This document shows positions 23,663 to 29,783 of a stretch of DNA of 52,222 bases, piece after piece; the first letter of the stretch is position 1, and each line of letters starts with the position of its first letter. A program made the translations under genes and the position numbers. Source of the DNA: a virus; IMG/VR virus record IMGVR_UViG_3300034407_000958, positions 1 through 52,222 of that record; one strand, written 5' to 3'. Below the pieces are notes generated by a model, which was given only the letters and a program-made list of their open reading frames with translations, ran no database searches and was not told the DNA's origin.

Positions 23663-23832
23663 TACTTCTTCTTGCCAGCCATCCCGCCGTAGCTATAGCC
23701 CGGTTTCTTCATGGCCATCCCGCCGCCGCCGTATGCTGGCTTCTTCTTAGTTACCATACCGCCCATATTTAGGGACGGCATCTTACGTTTCTTGGCTGGG
23801 CTAACATCCGCGCCACACGCTTTAGCTTTCAT
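23662..23832 (-). CDS. Gly/Lys/Met-rich small protein
   Basis: A 56-residue protein made of short GGM-K-K-K-P-type repeats (NMGGMVTKKKPAYGGGGMAM, KKPGYSYGGMAGKKK). Similar basic Gly/Met/Lys-rich peptides are found near head genes of many marine phages and may be minor head or DNA-binding components, which is an inference. I chose the ATG at 23832 because it has a GAGGA site 8 bases upstream and overlaps the end of the previous gene by 11 bases. Confidence 0.7.
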   Translation of the reverse strand: MKAKACGADVSPAKKRKMPSLNMGGMVTKKKPAYGGGGMAMKKPGYSYGGMAGKKK

Positions 23833-24079
23833 CGTCGAAGTCCTCATCAATAAGTTCTGGAATAAATCTTCTAGGCTCAAGCGGTATAGCTACTGAGCAA
23901 TCTTCAGTGGCAAAGTATCGACCATACCCGTCGAACTCTTTAGCTAAGGGATTGGCGTCTAACTCCGATTGAGTAACCAATCCCTCTTCTACTAACAGTC
24001 TCTTGATGTGATCGAACTTTAGCACTCGGCCTGTGCGCTCTTGAATTGCAGCGCGTATATAATATAAATTAAACGACAA
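23822..24079 (-). CDS. Unknown 85-residue protein, first gene of the late operon
   Basis: An 85-residue protein with an N-terminal helix-turn-helix-like stretch (IRAAIQERTGRVLKFDHIKR, LLVEEGLVTQSEL) and an acidic end (ELIDEDFDDES). I do not recognise a family; the pattern would also fit a small adaptor. The start is TTG at 24079 with an AAGGAT site 7 bases upstream and no better ATG in frame. It directly follows the promoter at 24095-24124, with a short leader, so it is probably the first gene of the long late transcript. Confidence 0.65.
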   Translation of the reverse strand: MSFNLYYIRAAIQERTGRVLKFDHIKRLLVEEGLVTQSELDANPLAKEFDGYGRYFATEDCSVAIPLEPRRFIPELIDEDFDDES

Positions 24080-24094
24080 TTTTATTTATCCTTC

Positions 24095-24124
24095 ATTTTA
24101 CCATTTAATGTAACACTTGGTCAA
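24095..24124 (-). promoter_or_regulatory. Promoter at the head of the late operon
   Basis: On the minus strand TTGACC (24124-24119) and TAAAAT (24100-24095) are each one base from consensus, spaced by 18. The start point would fall about 9 bases before the TTG start of the first late gene. An oppositely directed promoter begins 35 bases away. Confidence 0.65.
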
Positions 24125-24158
24125 GCCCCTAATTAGGTGCTGTTGCTAACTATTTACA

Positions 24159-24187
24159 TTGACAGTTAGGTAATTAATGGGTATAAT
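24159..24187 (+). promoter_or_regulatory. Perfect sigma70 consensus promoter pointing against the genes
   Basis: TTGACA (24159-24164), a 17-base spacer and TATAAT (24182-24187) match the bacterial housekeeping consensus in all twelve positions. It points rightward, while every gene from 24275 to 29965 lies on the minus strand, so its transcript is non-coding or antisense to the DUF1127 gene. The palindrome GTATA-CTA-TATAC at 24205-24217, just after the expected start point, could be an operator. Confidence 0.75.
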
Positions 24188-24193
24188 GAATTG

Positions 24194-24290
24194 TCGGTTG
24201 AGCGGTATACTATATACATACTCTAAGTCACCCTAGTATGGGGGTAGGTGCCTAAGTAGATTACTTAAAGCAGTCTACCCGCCAAATACC
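24194..24290 (+). ncRNA. Possible small structured RNA from the consensus promoter
   Basis: The transcript expected from the perfect promoter at 24159-24187 has no ORF longer than a few codons but can fold: GGGTAG (near 24243) pairs with CTACCC (near 24284), enclosing a perfect TAAGTA-GAT-TACTTA hairpin. No U-run follows, so the 3' end is unknown and the coordinates are approximate. It would overlap the 3' end of the DUF1127 mRNA in antisense. Confidence 0.35.
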
Positions 24291-24460
24291 GTAGAGTTAA
24301 TCTCTCCACGGGTAATGCCGATATCCCTTAAATCCTTGTCTGTCATATTCTGTAAGATCCAGTAGTCAGCCCTTTGCTGTTGGGTCTTCTGTAGGCTCTT
24401 GAGTAATGCACTCTCGCCTGTGAATGTGTGTACGAGTATTGCAAATAACTTAGTGAACAT
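24275..24460 (-). CDS. DUF1127 domain protein
   Basis: A 61-residue protein whose second half has the DUF1127 signature: RADYWILQNMTDKDLRDIGI followed by TRGEI. Proteins of this family are small, Arg-rich and typical of alphaproteobacteria, where some influence RNA turnover and phosphate or stress metabolism; a phage copy may have come from the host. The N-terminus (MFTKLFAILVHTFTG) is hydrophobic and amphipathic. It has a strong AAGGAG site and its own predicted promoter with a palindrome over the start point, so it seems to be regulated separately from its neighbours. Confidence 0.85.
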   Translation of the reverse strand: MFTKLFAILVHTFTGESALLKSLQKTQQQRADYWILQNMTDKDLRDIGITRGEINSTVFGG

Positions 24461-24479
24461 ATCTAATCTCCTTAACTAT

Positions 24480-24495
24480 ATGTGATCACATTATA
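24480..24495 (-). promoter_or_regulatory. Extended -10 promoter with palindromic operator for DUF1127 gene
   Basis: On the minus strand TGTTATAAT ends with the -10 hexamer at 24495-24490; there is no good -35. The 12-base perfect palindrome ATGTGATCACAT (24480-24491) touches the -10 and covers the start point, where a bound regulator would block transcription. The same TGTTATAAT occurs before the capsid gene. Confidence 0.55.
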
Positions 24496-24539
24496 ACAAT
24501 TAGGTAATCTAAGGAGTAGATAGATAAGTGGCATACCCG

Positions 24540-24965
24540 CTATGCTTGTAGGTATTGAATAGCTCTCTTTAGGTAGTCTACATCATCAGAGAAGCCGCCT
24601 AATGCACGGTTGCATCTATGACATAGCCAGCCTCTAAATTCATTAGACTTATGGCAGTGGTCTAATACCCAAGCCCTGTTACGCTTACCGCCAAAGTCTT
24701 TAACCTGATCTGTAGTCTTATTGCATATAGGGCAACAGTAGTCTGCCGGGGGTTCGCTAACAGTAGACCTAAGCCTGTTTCTAATGGCTACCATCTCATT
24801 CATGCACTTACGGCACTCAGGACGCTTCAGTCCGCCATTAACAGTCCCATACTCAGACAGAGACTTCTCAGTATTACACTTGGTGCATACCTTAGAATCC
24901 CCAACTACCTGAGATAGGCTTTCCCAGCCAAAGAGATTAGCTTGTTGGTCGATAGGTAGTATCAA
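24540..24965 (-). CDS. Endonuclease VII-like Holliday junction nuclease
   Basis: A protein of about 141 residues. It has one Cys pair early (CTKCNTEKSLSEYG, then CRKCMNE) and the recombination endonuclease VII / HNH core at the C-terminus: CCPICNK, then WVLDHCHKSNEFRGWLCHRC followed by NRALGGFSDDVDYLKRAIQYL, with the catalytic DHCH and the RG-x-LC-x-x-CN motif. T4 endonuclease VII resolves branched DNA before packaging. No ATG precedes the conserved part; the frame can start at TTG 24965, overlapping the preceding gene by 29 bases, and the exact start is uncertain. Confidence 0.82.
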   Translation of the reverse strand: MILPIDQQANLFGWESLSQVVGDSKVCTKCNTEKSLSEYGTVNGGLKRPECRKCMNEMVAIRNRLRSTVSEPPADYCCPICNKTTDQVKDFGGKRNRAWVLDHCHKSNEFRGWLCHRCNRALGGFSDDVDYLKRAIQYLQA

Positions 24966-25281
24966 AGAGGTCAGCTACATTATGGTCGCTGTCTTCTATC
25001 CTCTGTGCTAATTCCCGTAGCCTTTCCGCTTCTCTATTAAGTTCATTTGCTATGGCATATAGCTCACCGTAGTCATCTTCTACGTTGTCGATGATGTCAG
25101 TGATTATCTCATAGAAAGGTTTCAAGACAGTCAGCCTGTCTATGTCCCCGACTTCAATAGTAGACTGCACAAACAGTGTGCCGCTGTTGATTACCTGTAA
25201 GTCGTGATCGATGTAGAAGGGTATTCCAGCATCAAACAGTCTGCCGTCTGCCCCAGTATCCTCTGCGGGATGATCTCTCAT
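24937..25281 (-). CDS. Unknown 114-residue protein
   Basis: An acidic protein. A beta-rich N-terminal part (GRLFDAGIPFYIDHDLQVIN, SGTLFVQSTIEV) leads into a helical C-terminal half (LYAIANELNREAERLRELAQ) that looks like a coiled coil. No known motif. An AGGAC ribosome site lies before the ATG and a good promoter at 25326-25354. It overlaps the endonuclease VII-like gene, so the two are probably coexpressed. Confidence 0.7.
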   Translation of the reverse strand: MRDHPAEDTGADGRLFDAGIPFYIDHDLQVINSGTLFVQSTIEVGDIDRLTVLKPFYEIITDIIDNVEDDYGELYAIANELNREAERLRELAQRIEDSDHNVADLFDTTYRPTS

Positions 25282-25325
25282 GTGGTTGTCCTAGTCGCTA
25301 CAACTAGATTGGTACTTGGTGGCTT

Positions 25326-25354
25326 AGTATAGCAGTTAGCTAAATACTTTACAA
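25326..25354 (-). promoter_or_regulatory. Sigma70-type promoter for the 25281 gene
   Basis: On the minus strand TTGTAA (25354-25349) and TATACT (25331-25326) are spaced by 17 bases, with 4/6 and 5/6 matches. The start point lies about 37 bases before the ATG at 25281. It marks the left edge of the non-coding region. Confidence 0.6.
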
Positions 25355-25478
25355 GGTGCTTGTATACCTAAAAACCACTGCATCTAGTACCTTTACGAAT
25401 ATCGTGTACCTAGAAGTCGGCTTGGAGCCATTTACAGTTGCAAAATTCCCAAAATAGGCCGTGGTTGTATACGACACC

Positions 25479-25509
25479 GGGGGGGAGGGGGGTGGCAGTC
25501 GCCGGGGGT
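25479..25509 (+). other. G-rich block, possible G-quadruplex
   Basis: The plus strand carries runs of seven, six, two, five and two G within 31 bases. The first two runs are separated by a single A, and the five-G run follows after GTGGCAGTCGCC. Several combinations of four G runs could stack. Confidence 0.5.
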
Positions 25510-25817
25510 GGCCGCGATCTCGCTGAGAAAGATTAGATCATAGCAGAATATCTTAGGCTGTTGTTTTTATTAGGTAATACTTAAACCTACGACTGAGCAG
25601 TTGGCAGTCGATTGGGTAATTGTTAAAAGATTACAGCTATTTAAAAGATGGCGATAAAATTAATTATGGCACAATCTGCCACAAGCAAAATAATGTGAGA
25701 TAAATGTCACGATCTACCATAGATCAAGCCTACGCGCTGCGCCTAATCAGAGGTCTGACGATCACCTGACGGCAGAGCGAAGGGAGCGATTGTATACCCT
25801 CAGCCACCTGCCTCGAT

Positions 25818-25843
25818 GTCTACCCCAGCCGTCTACCCCAGCC
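25818..25843. repeat. 13-bp tandem duplication
   Basis: GTCTACCCCAGCC occurs twice in direct succession without mismatch, in the C-rich part of the non-coding region. Confidence 0.9.
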
Positions 25844-25912
25844 ATCCACTCTATCCGTCCACCTGAGCCGCCATTCATACGCCACCACCCTCGATCCATT
25901 GCTGGCTGCTAA

Positions 25913-25939
25913 CGTCACTGTGCGGCCTTCTCTGAGCCT
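25913..25939. repeat. 27-bp direct repeat, copy 1
   Basis: A 27-base sequence starting CGTCACTGTGCGGCCTTCTC and ending GAGCCT recurs at 26043-26069 with a single mismatch. The copies are 130 bases apart, both in the non-coding region. Confidence 0.9.
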
Positions 25940-26042
25940 GTCACTAGGTGTTGGCCGCGAATAGCCCACCATCACACAGCCACTCACAGCCTCTCTCAGT
26001 AGGGTAAACTATTCACTGCACTAATATGCCACTGCGCTATTG

Positions 26043-26069
26043 CGTCACTGTGCGGCCTTCTCAGAGCCT
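26043..26069. repeat. 27-bp direct repeat, copy 2
   Basis: The second copy of the repeat at 25913-25939, with A instead of T at its 21st position. It ends 33 bases before the U-run of the terminator at 26102-26124. Confidence 0.9.
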
Positions 26070-26101
26070 CTCAGGTGCATCCTACTTTTAACGTCAGGCA
26101 C

Positions 26102-26124
26102 AAAAAAACAGGCCCGGAGGCCTG
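26102..26124 (-). terminator. Rho-independent terminator of the early minus unit
   Basis: On the minus strand a perfect CAGGCC-TCCG-GGCCTG stem-loop is followed directly by seven T residues. It lies 26 bases past the stop of the last gene of the minus-strand accessory block. Confidence 0.9.
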
Positions 26125-26149
26125 CTTCATTCGTTTGTTATGATCGATG

Positions 26150-26383
26150 CTATCCCTCTGGATATGCTTCTGGATCAGGTTCCGGCAGTTGAAGCAATGT
26201 GTCACATAACCTATCGACTGATCCCTGCGTGATATTCAGCGTCGAGTGGATCAGGAGAGCAGCCAGTTCCTTCCTTCGATACTCAGGCTGGGTCAGGTTC
26301 AGTGCATTGATCAGTTGCTGCATTTCATCGTCTGTCATACCTCCGAAGGGGCCATGATTAGTGACGTTCAATACTGCTATCAT
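26150..26383 (-). CDS. Unknown 77-residue early protein
   Basis: A small helical protein with NHGPFGGMTDDEMQQLINAL, then YRRKELAALLIHSTLNITQG and LCDTLLQLPEPDPEAYPEG at the end. I do not recognise it. I chose the ATG at 26383: it has a GGGAGGG site 8 bases upstream and overlaps the previous stop (ATGA). It is the last gene before the terminator at 26102-26124. Confidence 0.65.
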   Translation of the reverse strand: MIAVLNVTNHGPFGGMTDDEMQQLINALNLTQPEYRRKELAALLIHSTLNITQGSVDRLCDTLLQLPEPDPEAYPEG

Positions 26384-26712
26384 TGCTCTACCCTCCCGGC
26401 TCTCAGCCGAATGCATAGCTCGTTTTCCATGAGGTTTTTTCTGATCTCTTGGTGATCGATCTCATCATTGCCCACATCATTATCCTGTCGGTAGTAACAG
26501 ATCAGACGATTGGTTGCTCCAAAGCCTGAAACCAGATCAGCGTCTGAAGTATTGTGAATTGCGTCTTTGATTTTCTGAGGTGGATCACCTAGAAAGATAT
26601 GCCCCAGAGTAACTGTCGAGGCCTTCCAGTTGCTGGCAGAATAATCTCCAGACGATGGCCAGCGATCGGCGGAAGGTAGAAGGTCCATTCTGTTTTTTGT
26701 TTGTACTAGCAT
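26380..26712 (-). CDS. Unknown 110-residue early protein
   Basis: The product has a short basic N-terminus, a segment PSADRWPSSGDYSASNWKAS, then VTLGHIFLGDPPQKIKDAIH and an acidic middle (RQDNDVGNDEIDHQEIRKNL). No family is recognised. I chose the ATG at 26712 because it overlaps the stop of the 36-residue membrane peptide (TAATG) and has GGAG 9 bases upstream; a longer frame to 26856 would run through that gene in another frame. Confidence 0.6.
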   Translation of the reverse strand: MLVQTKNRMDLLPSADRWPSSGDYSASNWKASTVTLGHIFLGDPPQKIKDAIHNTSDADLVSGFGATNRLICYYRQDNDVGNDEIDHQEIRKNLMENELCIRLRAGRVEQ

Positions 26713-26822
26713 TAGATGATGCTCCATTTGATTGCGATGTTTATGAAGTTGGCGATGACTAAAATCACCACGATGAATTGGACGGCTGCGGTCAGCCGCC
26801 CCAGTATTTTGACCGGGTCCAT
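26712..26822 (-). CDS. 36-residue single-pass membrane peptide
   Basis: The product starts MDPVKILGRLTAA and has one clear transmembrane helix (VQFIVVILVIANFINIAI), ending KWSII. Both ends show TAATG stop/start overlaps with the neighbouring genes at 26822 and 26712, which is strong support for so short a frame. Early phage membrane peptides of this size often inhibit or alter host envelope functions; here the role is unknown. Confidence 0.7.
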   Translation of the reverse strand: MDPVKILGRLTAAVQFIVVILVIANFINIAIKWSII

Positions 26823-27133
26823 TATTTAGTTCCCGTCTTGAGATCGAGGACATCATCCACCTGCATCAGATAGCGATAGACCACAGTCTGAAGTTCTTGC
26901 AGTGTGGCACGATTGGCCACCTCGAATAGCTCATGGCTGATGTGCTGCCTCTGCTTTTTGGCTGGTACAGGTGTCGGCTCGACAGCCTCGACAGCCACAG
27001 TCTTTTGCTGGCCGTTTAGGAATGCAATCAGTCCCGGCTTATCTGTCGGCACCTCGATCAGGTGAGCGTCGATCTTTTTGGCATCGATCTGCGTTCCGGC
27101 CCACTGGCCTTTGCTGTTAACATACAAGCGCAT
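26822..27133 (-). CDS. Unknown 103-residue early protein
   Basis: A protein with a beta-rich start (MRLYVNSKGQWAGTQIDAKK, HLIEVPTDKPGLIAFLNGQQ), a Pro/Val linker (EAVEPTPVPAKKQRQ), and a helical C-terminus (HELFEVANRATLQELQTVVY). I do not recognise it. Its start overlaps the previous stop (TGATG) and its stop overlaps the next start (TAATG). Confidence 0.7.
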   Translation of the reverse strand: MRLYVNSKGQWAGTQIDAKKIDAHLIEVPTDKPGLIAFLNGQQKTVAVEAVEPTPVPAKKQRQHISHELFEVANRATLQELQTVVYRYLMQVDDVLDLKTGTK

Positions 27134-27393
27134 CAGTAGGCCTCCACATAAACGATTGTGGAAGGCTTCAGGAATATCTCCCGGCCAATATCCTCGCTGT
27201 CAGTGCAGGAATAGTTTGCAGGTCCAAACTGATCTTTCCGATTGTAATGATTGCGAATGTATTCTGTTTTTGCAGATGGTTTGCGTTTGAAATATCCGCC
27301 CTCTTTGACTTTGCGCAGTTCGACTTTTTTAGTGAAGCCGCCAAAGATGTCAGCGGCCATTTCATTCAGTAGATTTAAGTTTGGTTGTGTCAT
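27133..27393 (-). CDS. Unknown 86-residue early protein
   Basis: A small basic protein with LLNEMAADIFGGFTKKVELR, GGYFKRKPSAKTEYIRNHYN and RKDQFGPANYSC near the middle. The ribosome site GGAGA lies 11 bases before the ATG, inside the shared early leader motif with repeated AACC units (27396-27420), so expression may follow the same control as the other early genes. It starts a five-gene chain of overlapping frames. Function unknown. Confidence 0.7.
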   Translation of the reverse strand: MTQPNLNLLNEMAADIFGGFTKKVELRKVKEGGYFKRKPSAKTEYIRNHYNRKDQFGPANYSCTDSEDIGREIFLKPSTIVYVEAY

Positions 27394-27395
27394 TT

Positions 27396-27420
27396 GATTG
27401 GTCTCCGGTTGGTTGGTTGG
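27396..27420 (-). promoter_or_regulatory. Early leader motif, copy at 27.4 kb
   Basis: On the coding strand repeated CCAA units (CCAACCAACCAACC) are followed by GGAGACCAATCAA and the ATG. The same arrangement occurs before the genes at 29455, 29965 and 30596. It includes the ribosome site. The gap 27421-27627 holds no gene that I can support. Confidence 0.6.
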
Positions 27421-27627
27421 TCGTCAGGCACACGGCCTGTGACCCAACACTAAGATAGTTGGTGCAGTTTAACAACTAATAAAGTGACAGATAAGATTTT
27501 AGCTAAATTAGCTAAGAGCGCCTGAGAGCGCCACTGAGTGCGTTAACAGTTTCTGCCATATCTCAGATCAAAAAAGATCGTTTCGGCAATGTACGGCGAT
27601 TTTGCTATTTTTGGGGTGGTCTAAGAC

Positions 27628-27656
27628 AAAAAAAGACCCCAGCATTTGCCGGGGTC
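27628..27656 (-). terminator. Rho-independent terminator
   Basis: On the minus strand GACCCC and GGGGTC arms, extended inside by GCA/TGC, are followed directly by seven T residues. It ends the transcript of the gene cluster 29455-27680, 24 bases past its last stop. Confidence 0.9.
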
Positions 27657-27679
27657 AGTTGGGATAAATTAGTGTCTAA

Positions 27680-28057
27680 TCAGCGGCTGTAAAATTCAGC
27701 CTCAGCCGCTGTCTCAATTCTATCGTGAATGGCCACACTGCCAGATGTATATGAACCTGCCGCGATTGGGTGCAGCATAGTTCTCAGCAATTGACCGAAC
27801 CGACTGTCAGATGATCGAGCTAGATTACCTCCAAACATAGTTCCCGTGCGAGGCTGACCATCGTCATCGAGCGGCACAATTTTTACACTGTCCGCCCAGT
27901 TTCCGGGGACCAACATCACTGCCGGGACATCCGCAGATGGCTCGAATGGGCCTTCTGCATTTACCAAGCATAGGCTGGTGGCGTAGGATGAGACCCCGCC
28001 ATTTGTGCAGTCATAACCATCCAAAAACGGGCGATAAACTTGTATATGCAAACCCAT
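27680..28057 (-). CDS. Unknown 125-residue early protein
   Basis: A protein with MGLHIQVYRPFLDGYDCTNG, then SLCLVNAEGPFEPSADVPAV, then MLVPGNWADSVKIVPLDDDG and an Arg/Ser segment (GNLARSSDSRFGQLLRTM). It looks like a compact alpha/beta domain of the kind seen in DUF932-linked plasmid and phage gene sets, but no family is certain. The ATG at 28057 overlaps the previous stop in the repeated junction GGAGGCAGCGTAATG; a longer frame to 28084 is unlikely. It is last in its transcript, before the terminator at 27628-27656. Confidence 0.7.
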   Translation of the reverse strand: MGLHIQVYRPFLDGYDCTNGGVSSYATSLCLVNAEGPFEPSADVPAVMLVPGNWADSVKIVPLDDDGQPRTGTMFGGNLARSSDSRFGQLLRTMLHPIAAGSYTSGSVAIHDRIETAAEAEFYSR

Positions 28058-28073
28058 TACGCTGCCTCCTCTT
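28057..28073 (-). repeat. Repeated stop/start junction, copy at 28.06 kb
   Basis: The coding-strand sequence GGAGGCAGCGTAATG contains a ribosome site, a stop (TAA) and the next start (ATG). It occurs at three consecutive gene junctions: here, at about 28327-28345 and at about 28557-28572. The first two copies also share AAAGAG upstream, and the last two share CGCAA downstream. Confidence 0.85.
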
Positions 28074-28329
28074 TGTAATACCAAGCGGTTGGATCGTCTG
28101 GCAAAACGTAGGGCTTGTAATGCTTCGGATTGCCATCCTCTCCCTTCACTGGGCGAAATTTGAATATCTCTCGCAGGTCGGACAATTTGCTTTGCATCTC
28201 CCGGAGCTGCGACAGGTCCATGTCTAAAATCTCATGGACGTTTGACGCAATGCGATCCAATTTATTGTAGACCTCCAAGATGGCTTTTAGATCATCCCGG
28301 CTCAATTTAGTTTTTGCTGTCTTGCGCAT
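28057..28329 (-). CDS. Unknown 90-residue helical early protein
   Basis: A protein with a basic start (MRKTAKTKLSRDDLKAILEV), two long helices (YNKLDRIASNVHEILDMDLS, LREMQSKLSDLREIFKF), and a C-terminal segment KHYKPYVLPDDPTAWYYKEE. It looks like a small dimeric coiled coil. It ends in KEEAA, like its upstream neighbour, because both share the junction repeat. Function unknown. Confidence 0.7.
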   Translation of the reverse strand: MRKTAKTKLSRDDLKAILEVYNKLDRIASNVHEILDMDLSQLREMQSKLSDLREIFKFRPVKGEDGNPKHYKPYVLPDDPTAWYYKEEAA

Positions 28330-28559
28330 TACGCTGCCTCCTCTTTTTCTTCATAGCCAATGCTCTCCAAAATCTGGCGAACATATTCACGGTCAGAGGT
28401 GTCACCTTCGAATGGAATATCTTTGCGGTGGGTCACTAATCTACAGGCTGCTCTGAGGGCTGAACGGGATGCTCCCAGATCATAAACTTCTCCAGTGCCA
28501 TAAAATCCCCAGCAATAATCCACAAACTCGCTCAATTCGCTTTGATATATTTTGCGCAT
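28329..28559 (-). CDS. Unknown 76-residue early protein
   Basis: A small protein with MRKIYQSELSEFVDYCWGFY and a helical second half (REYVRQILESIGYEEKEE). No family is recognised. The ATG at 28559 overlaps the stop of the DUF932-like gene within the repeated junction sequence; the longer frame to 28595 would start inside the preceding gene without a ribosome site. Confidence 0.7.
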   Translation of the reverse strand: MRKIYQSELSEFVDYCWGFYGTGEVYDLGASRSALRAACRLVTHRKDIPFEGDTSDREYVRQILESIGYEEKEEAA

Positions 28560-29455
28560 TACGCTGCCTCCAAGAAACGGTGATCTGACATCCACTTGTT
28601 GACCTCAAGTTCTCTCGCCATCATCGATGTCGCCATGGTCTCATTCTTGTTGGAGGTGTTACGCAGGTTGAACCCATTGCGGTCATCTGCATATGTGGCA
28701 TAATTTGAAAACGCGCTGACCAGAGCAAACTTATTTGCGCCGCGCACTTGGACCTCATCACGATATAGTTTGAACATTTTGTCGGCCTTGGTCTCGACGT
28801 TCCGGCGCTTGGCCTCTGGATCAGGTTTGGAAGTGTTCAACATATTATCCAACAGACGCTTCACTGTATTGTCCGCCAGTTCAGTCTGAGCAAATTGCTG
28901 GAGCTGTTCTGACTGTAGATAGAAGTCATTCTTTGACTGACGCAGTTGTTTGATGAATGCCTCAACAGAAAACTGCGAAGTGTTGCGCCGCCGGACTGTA
29001 GAGTATTCGCCGGAGACCTGACCGTTTAGACAAAAATTATCGATATTGCCAAACAGCGTAGTATTCGATCCAGAGCCGCCATCTATAGAGTGCAGCGCGA
29101 TGATACGCTGGGCCAATTCTGTAGTGTGGCCGTTGGTGGTTTGTATCCTTCTAGATACCGAAGGTAGTTGCACATCCATCATTGCAAATGCATTGGATCG
29201 ACCATGCTTATAGCTGATCTTTGCGCCTTCGATATCCTCTGGCGTCAGGTTCTCATTCACCTGACTATATACACCCTCAAAAAAGTCACGATGGGATGCA
29301 CAGGTAAAGGTGTCGCCAACGTGGCCGATCACTTCGCCTGTTACTTCATTGATTACATATTTGTGCTTTGCCAATCGCGAGGCTTCGAAAGTTGGCGCGA
29401 AGTCAATATTGGTTGGCAGTTCGAGGGCGTGATTAAAGTTTTGGAAGTCTAACAT
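28559..29455 (-). CDS. DUF932-like protein
   Basis: A 298-residue protein with features of the DUF932 (phage/plasmid-like, TIGR03299-type) group: an N-terminal KYVINEVTGEVIGHVGDTFT, AFAMMDVQLPSVSRRI, a central TLFGNIDNFCLNGQVSGEYS that matches the conserved Cys-Asn-Gly segment, and RRRNTSQFSVEAF. The function of the family is unknown; it is widespread on plasmids and phages, often in early or transfer regions. The C-terminus is helical and ends RFLEAA. I chose the ATG at 29455 because of an AAGGAT site; a TTG at 29476 is weaker. Confidence 0.75.
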   Translation of the reverse strand: MLDFQNFNHALELPTNIDFAPTFEASRLAKHKYVINEVTGEVIGHVGDTFTCASHRDFFEGVYSQVNENLTPEDIEGAKISYKHGRSNAFAMMDVQLPSVSRRIQTTNGHTTELAQRIIALHSIDGGSGSNTTLFGNIDNFCLNGQVSGEYSTVRRRNTSQFSVEAFIKQLRQSKNDFYLQSEQLQQFAQTELADNTVKRLLDNMLNTSKPDPEAKRRNVETKADKMFKLYRDEVQVRGANKFALVSAFSNYATYADDRNGFNLRNTSNKNETMATSMMARELEVNKWMSDHRFLEAA

Positions 29456-29477
29456 TTGTGATCCTTTCACGATCAAA

Positions 29478-29502
29478 GATTGGTCTTGTTGGTTGGTTGG
29501 TT
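29478..29502 (-). promoter_or_regulatory. Early leader motif, copy at 29.5 kb
   Basis: On the coding strand CCAACCAACCAACAAGACCAATC precedes the DUF932-like gene by about 23 bases. Here an AAGGAT ribosome site lies between the motif and the ATG, so the motif itself is not the ribosome site and may have another role. Confidence 0.55.
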
Positions 29503-29573
29503 AAGTGAACAAAATTGTTAAGATATCGAGCCAGAGCGATCCGGCTCCATAACAGAGCAAGAACAGCCTCACC

Positions 29574-29783
29574 TCACGACACTGAGGCGATCAGACCGTC
29601 TTTCATTACGATCTGTCCAAACCATTCGCGTCCATGCCCGGTGATATGTGGTCGGTTGCAGACGGTCAGTTTGCCGTTTGACTGATACTGTGGACCAAAT
29701 AGACTGGTCTCTAGGTATTGCAGCCGCTGGCCAATATGTTCTTTGCAGTTCTTTTTGGTTGGGTAATTTGCAATCAGTGTCAT
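29574..29783 (-). CDS. Small conserved phage protein
   Basis: A 69-residue protein. MTLIANYPTKKNCKEHIGQR, LQYLETSLFGPQYQSNGKLT and a final MKDGLIASVS follow a pattern I associate with short early proteins of marine phages, function unknown. It has a GGGAGGG site and a TAATG overlap with the previous gene. The 118 bases before the next gene hold only the leader motif and a weak 5-bp hairpin (29528-29547). Confidence 0.75.
   Translation of the reverse strand: MTLIANYPTKKNCKEHIGQRLQYLETSLFGPQYQSNGKLTVCNRPHITGHGREWFGQIVMKDGLIASVS

Larger units (their letters stand above)
25360..26101. other. Non-coding region, candidate origin or packaging site
   Basis: I see no supportable gene here on either strand. 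The content is uneven: a G-rich block (25479-25509), an AT-rich block (about 25560-25720) with small inverted repeats such as TGGCA-N5-TGCCA, and a C-rich, G-poor stretch (about 25795-26090) with tandem and direct repeats. The sequence TTGTATAC occurs three times (near 25360, 25466 and 25791). Long non-coding segments with this mixture in a compact phage genome are usually the replication origin, the packaging site or the terminal repeat; which of these is not decided by the sequence. Confidence 0.55.

Noticed and set aside
24190-24260. tRNA-like sequence around GGTTGAGCGGTA
   Set aside because: No consistent cloverleaf, T-arm or acceptor stem can be drawn; the folding found is a nested hairpin instead.
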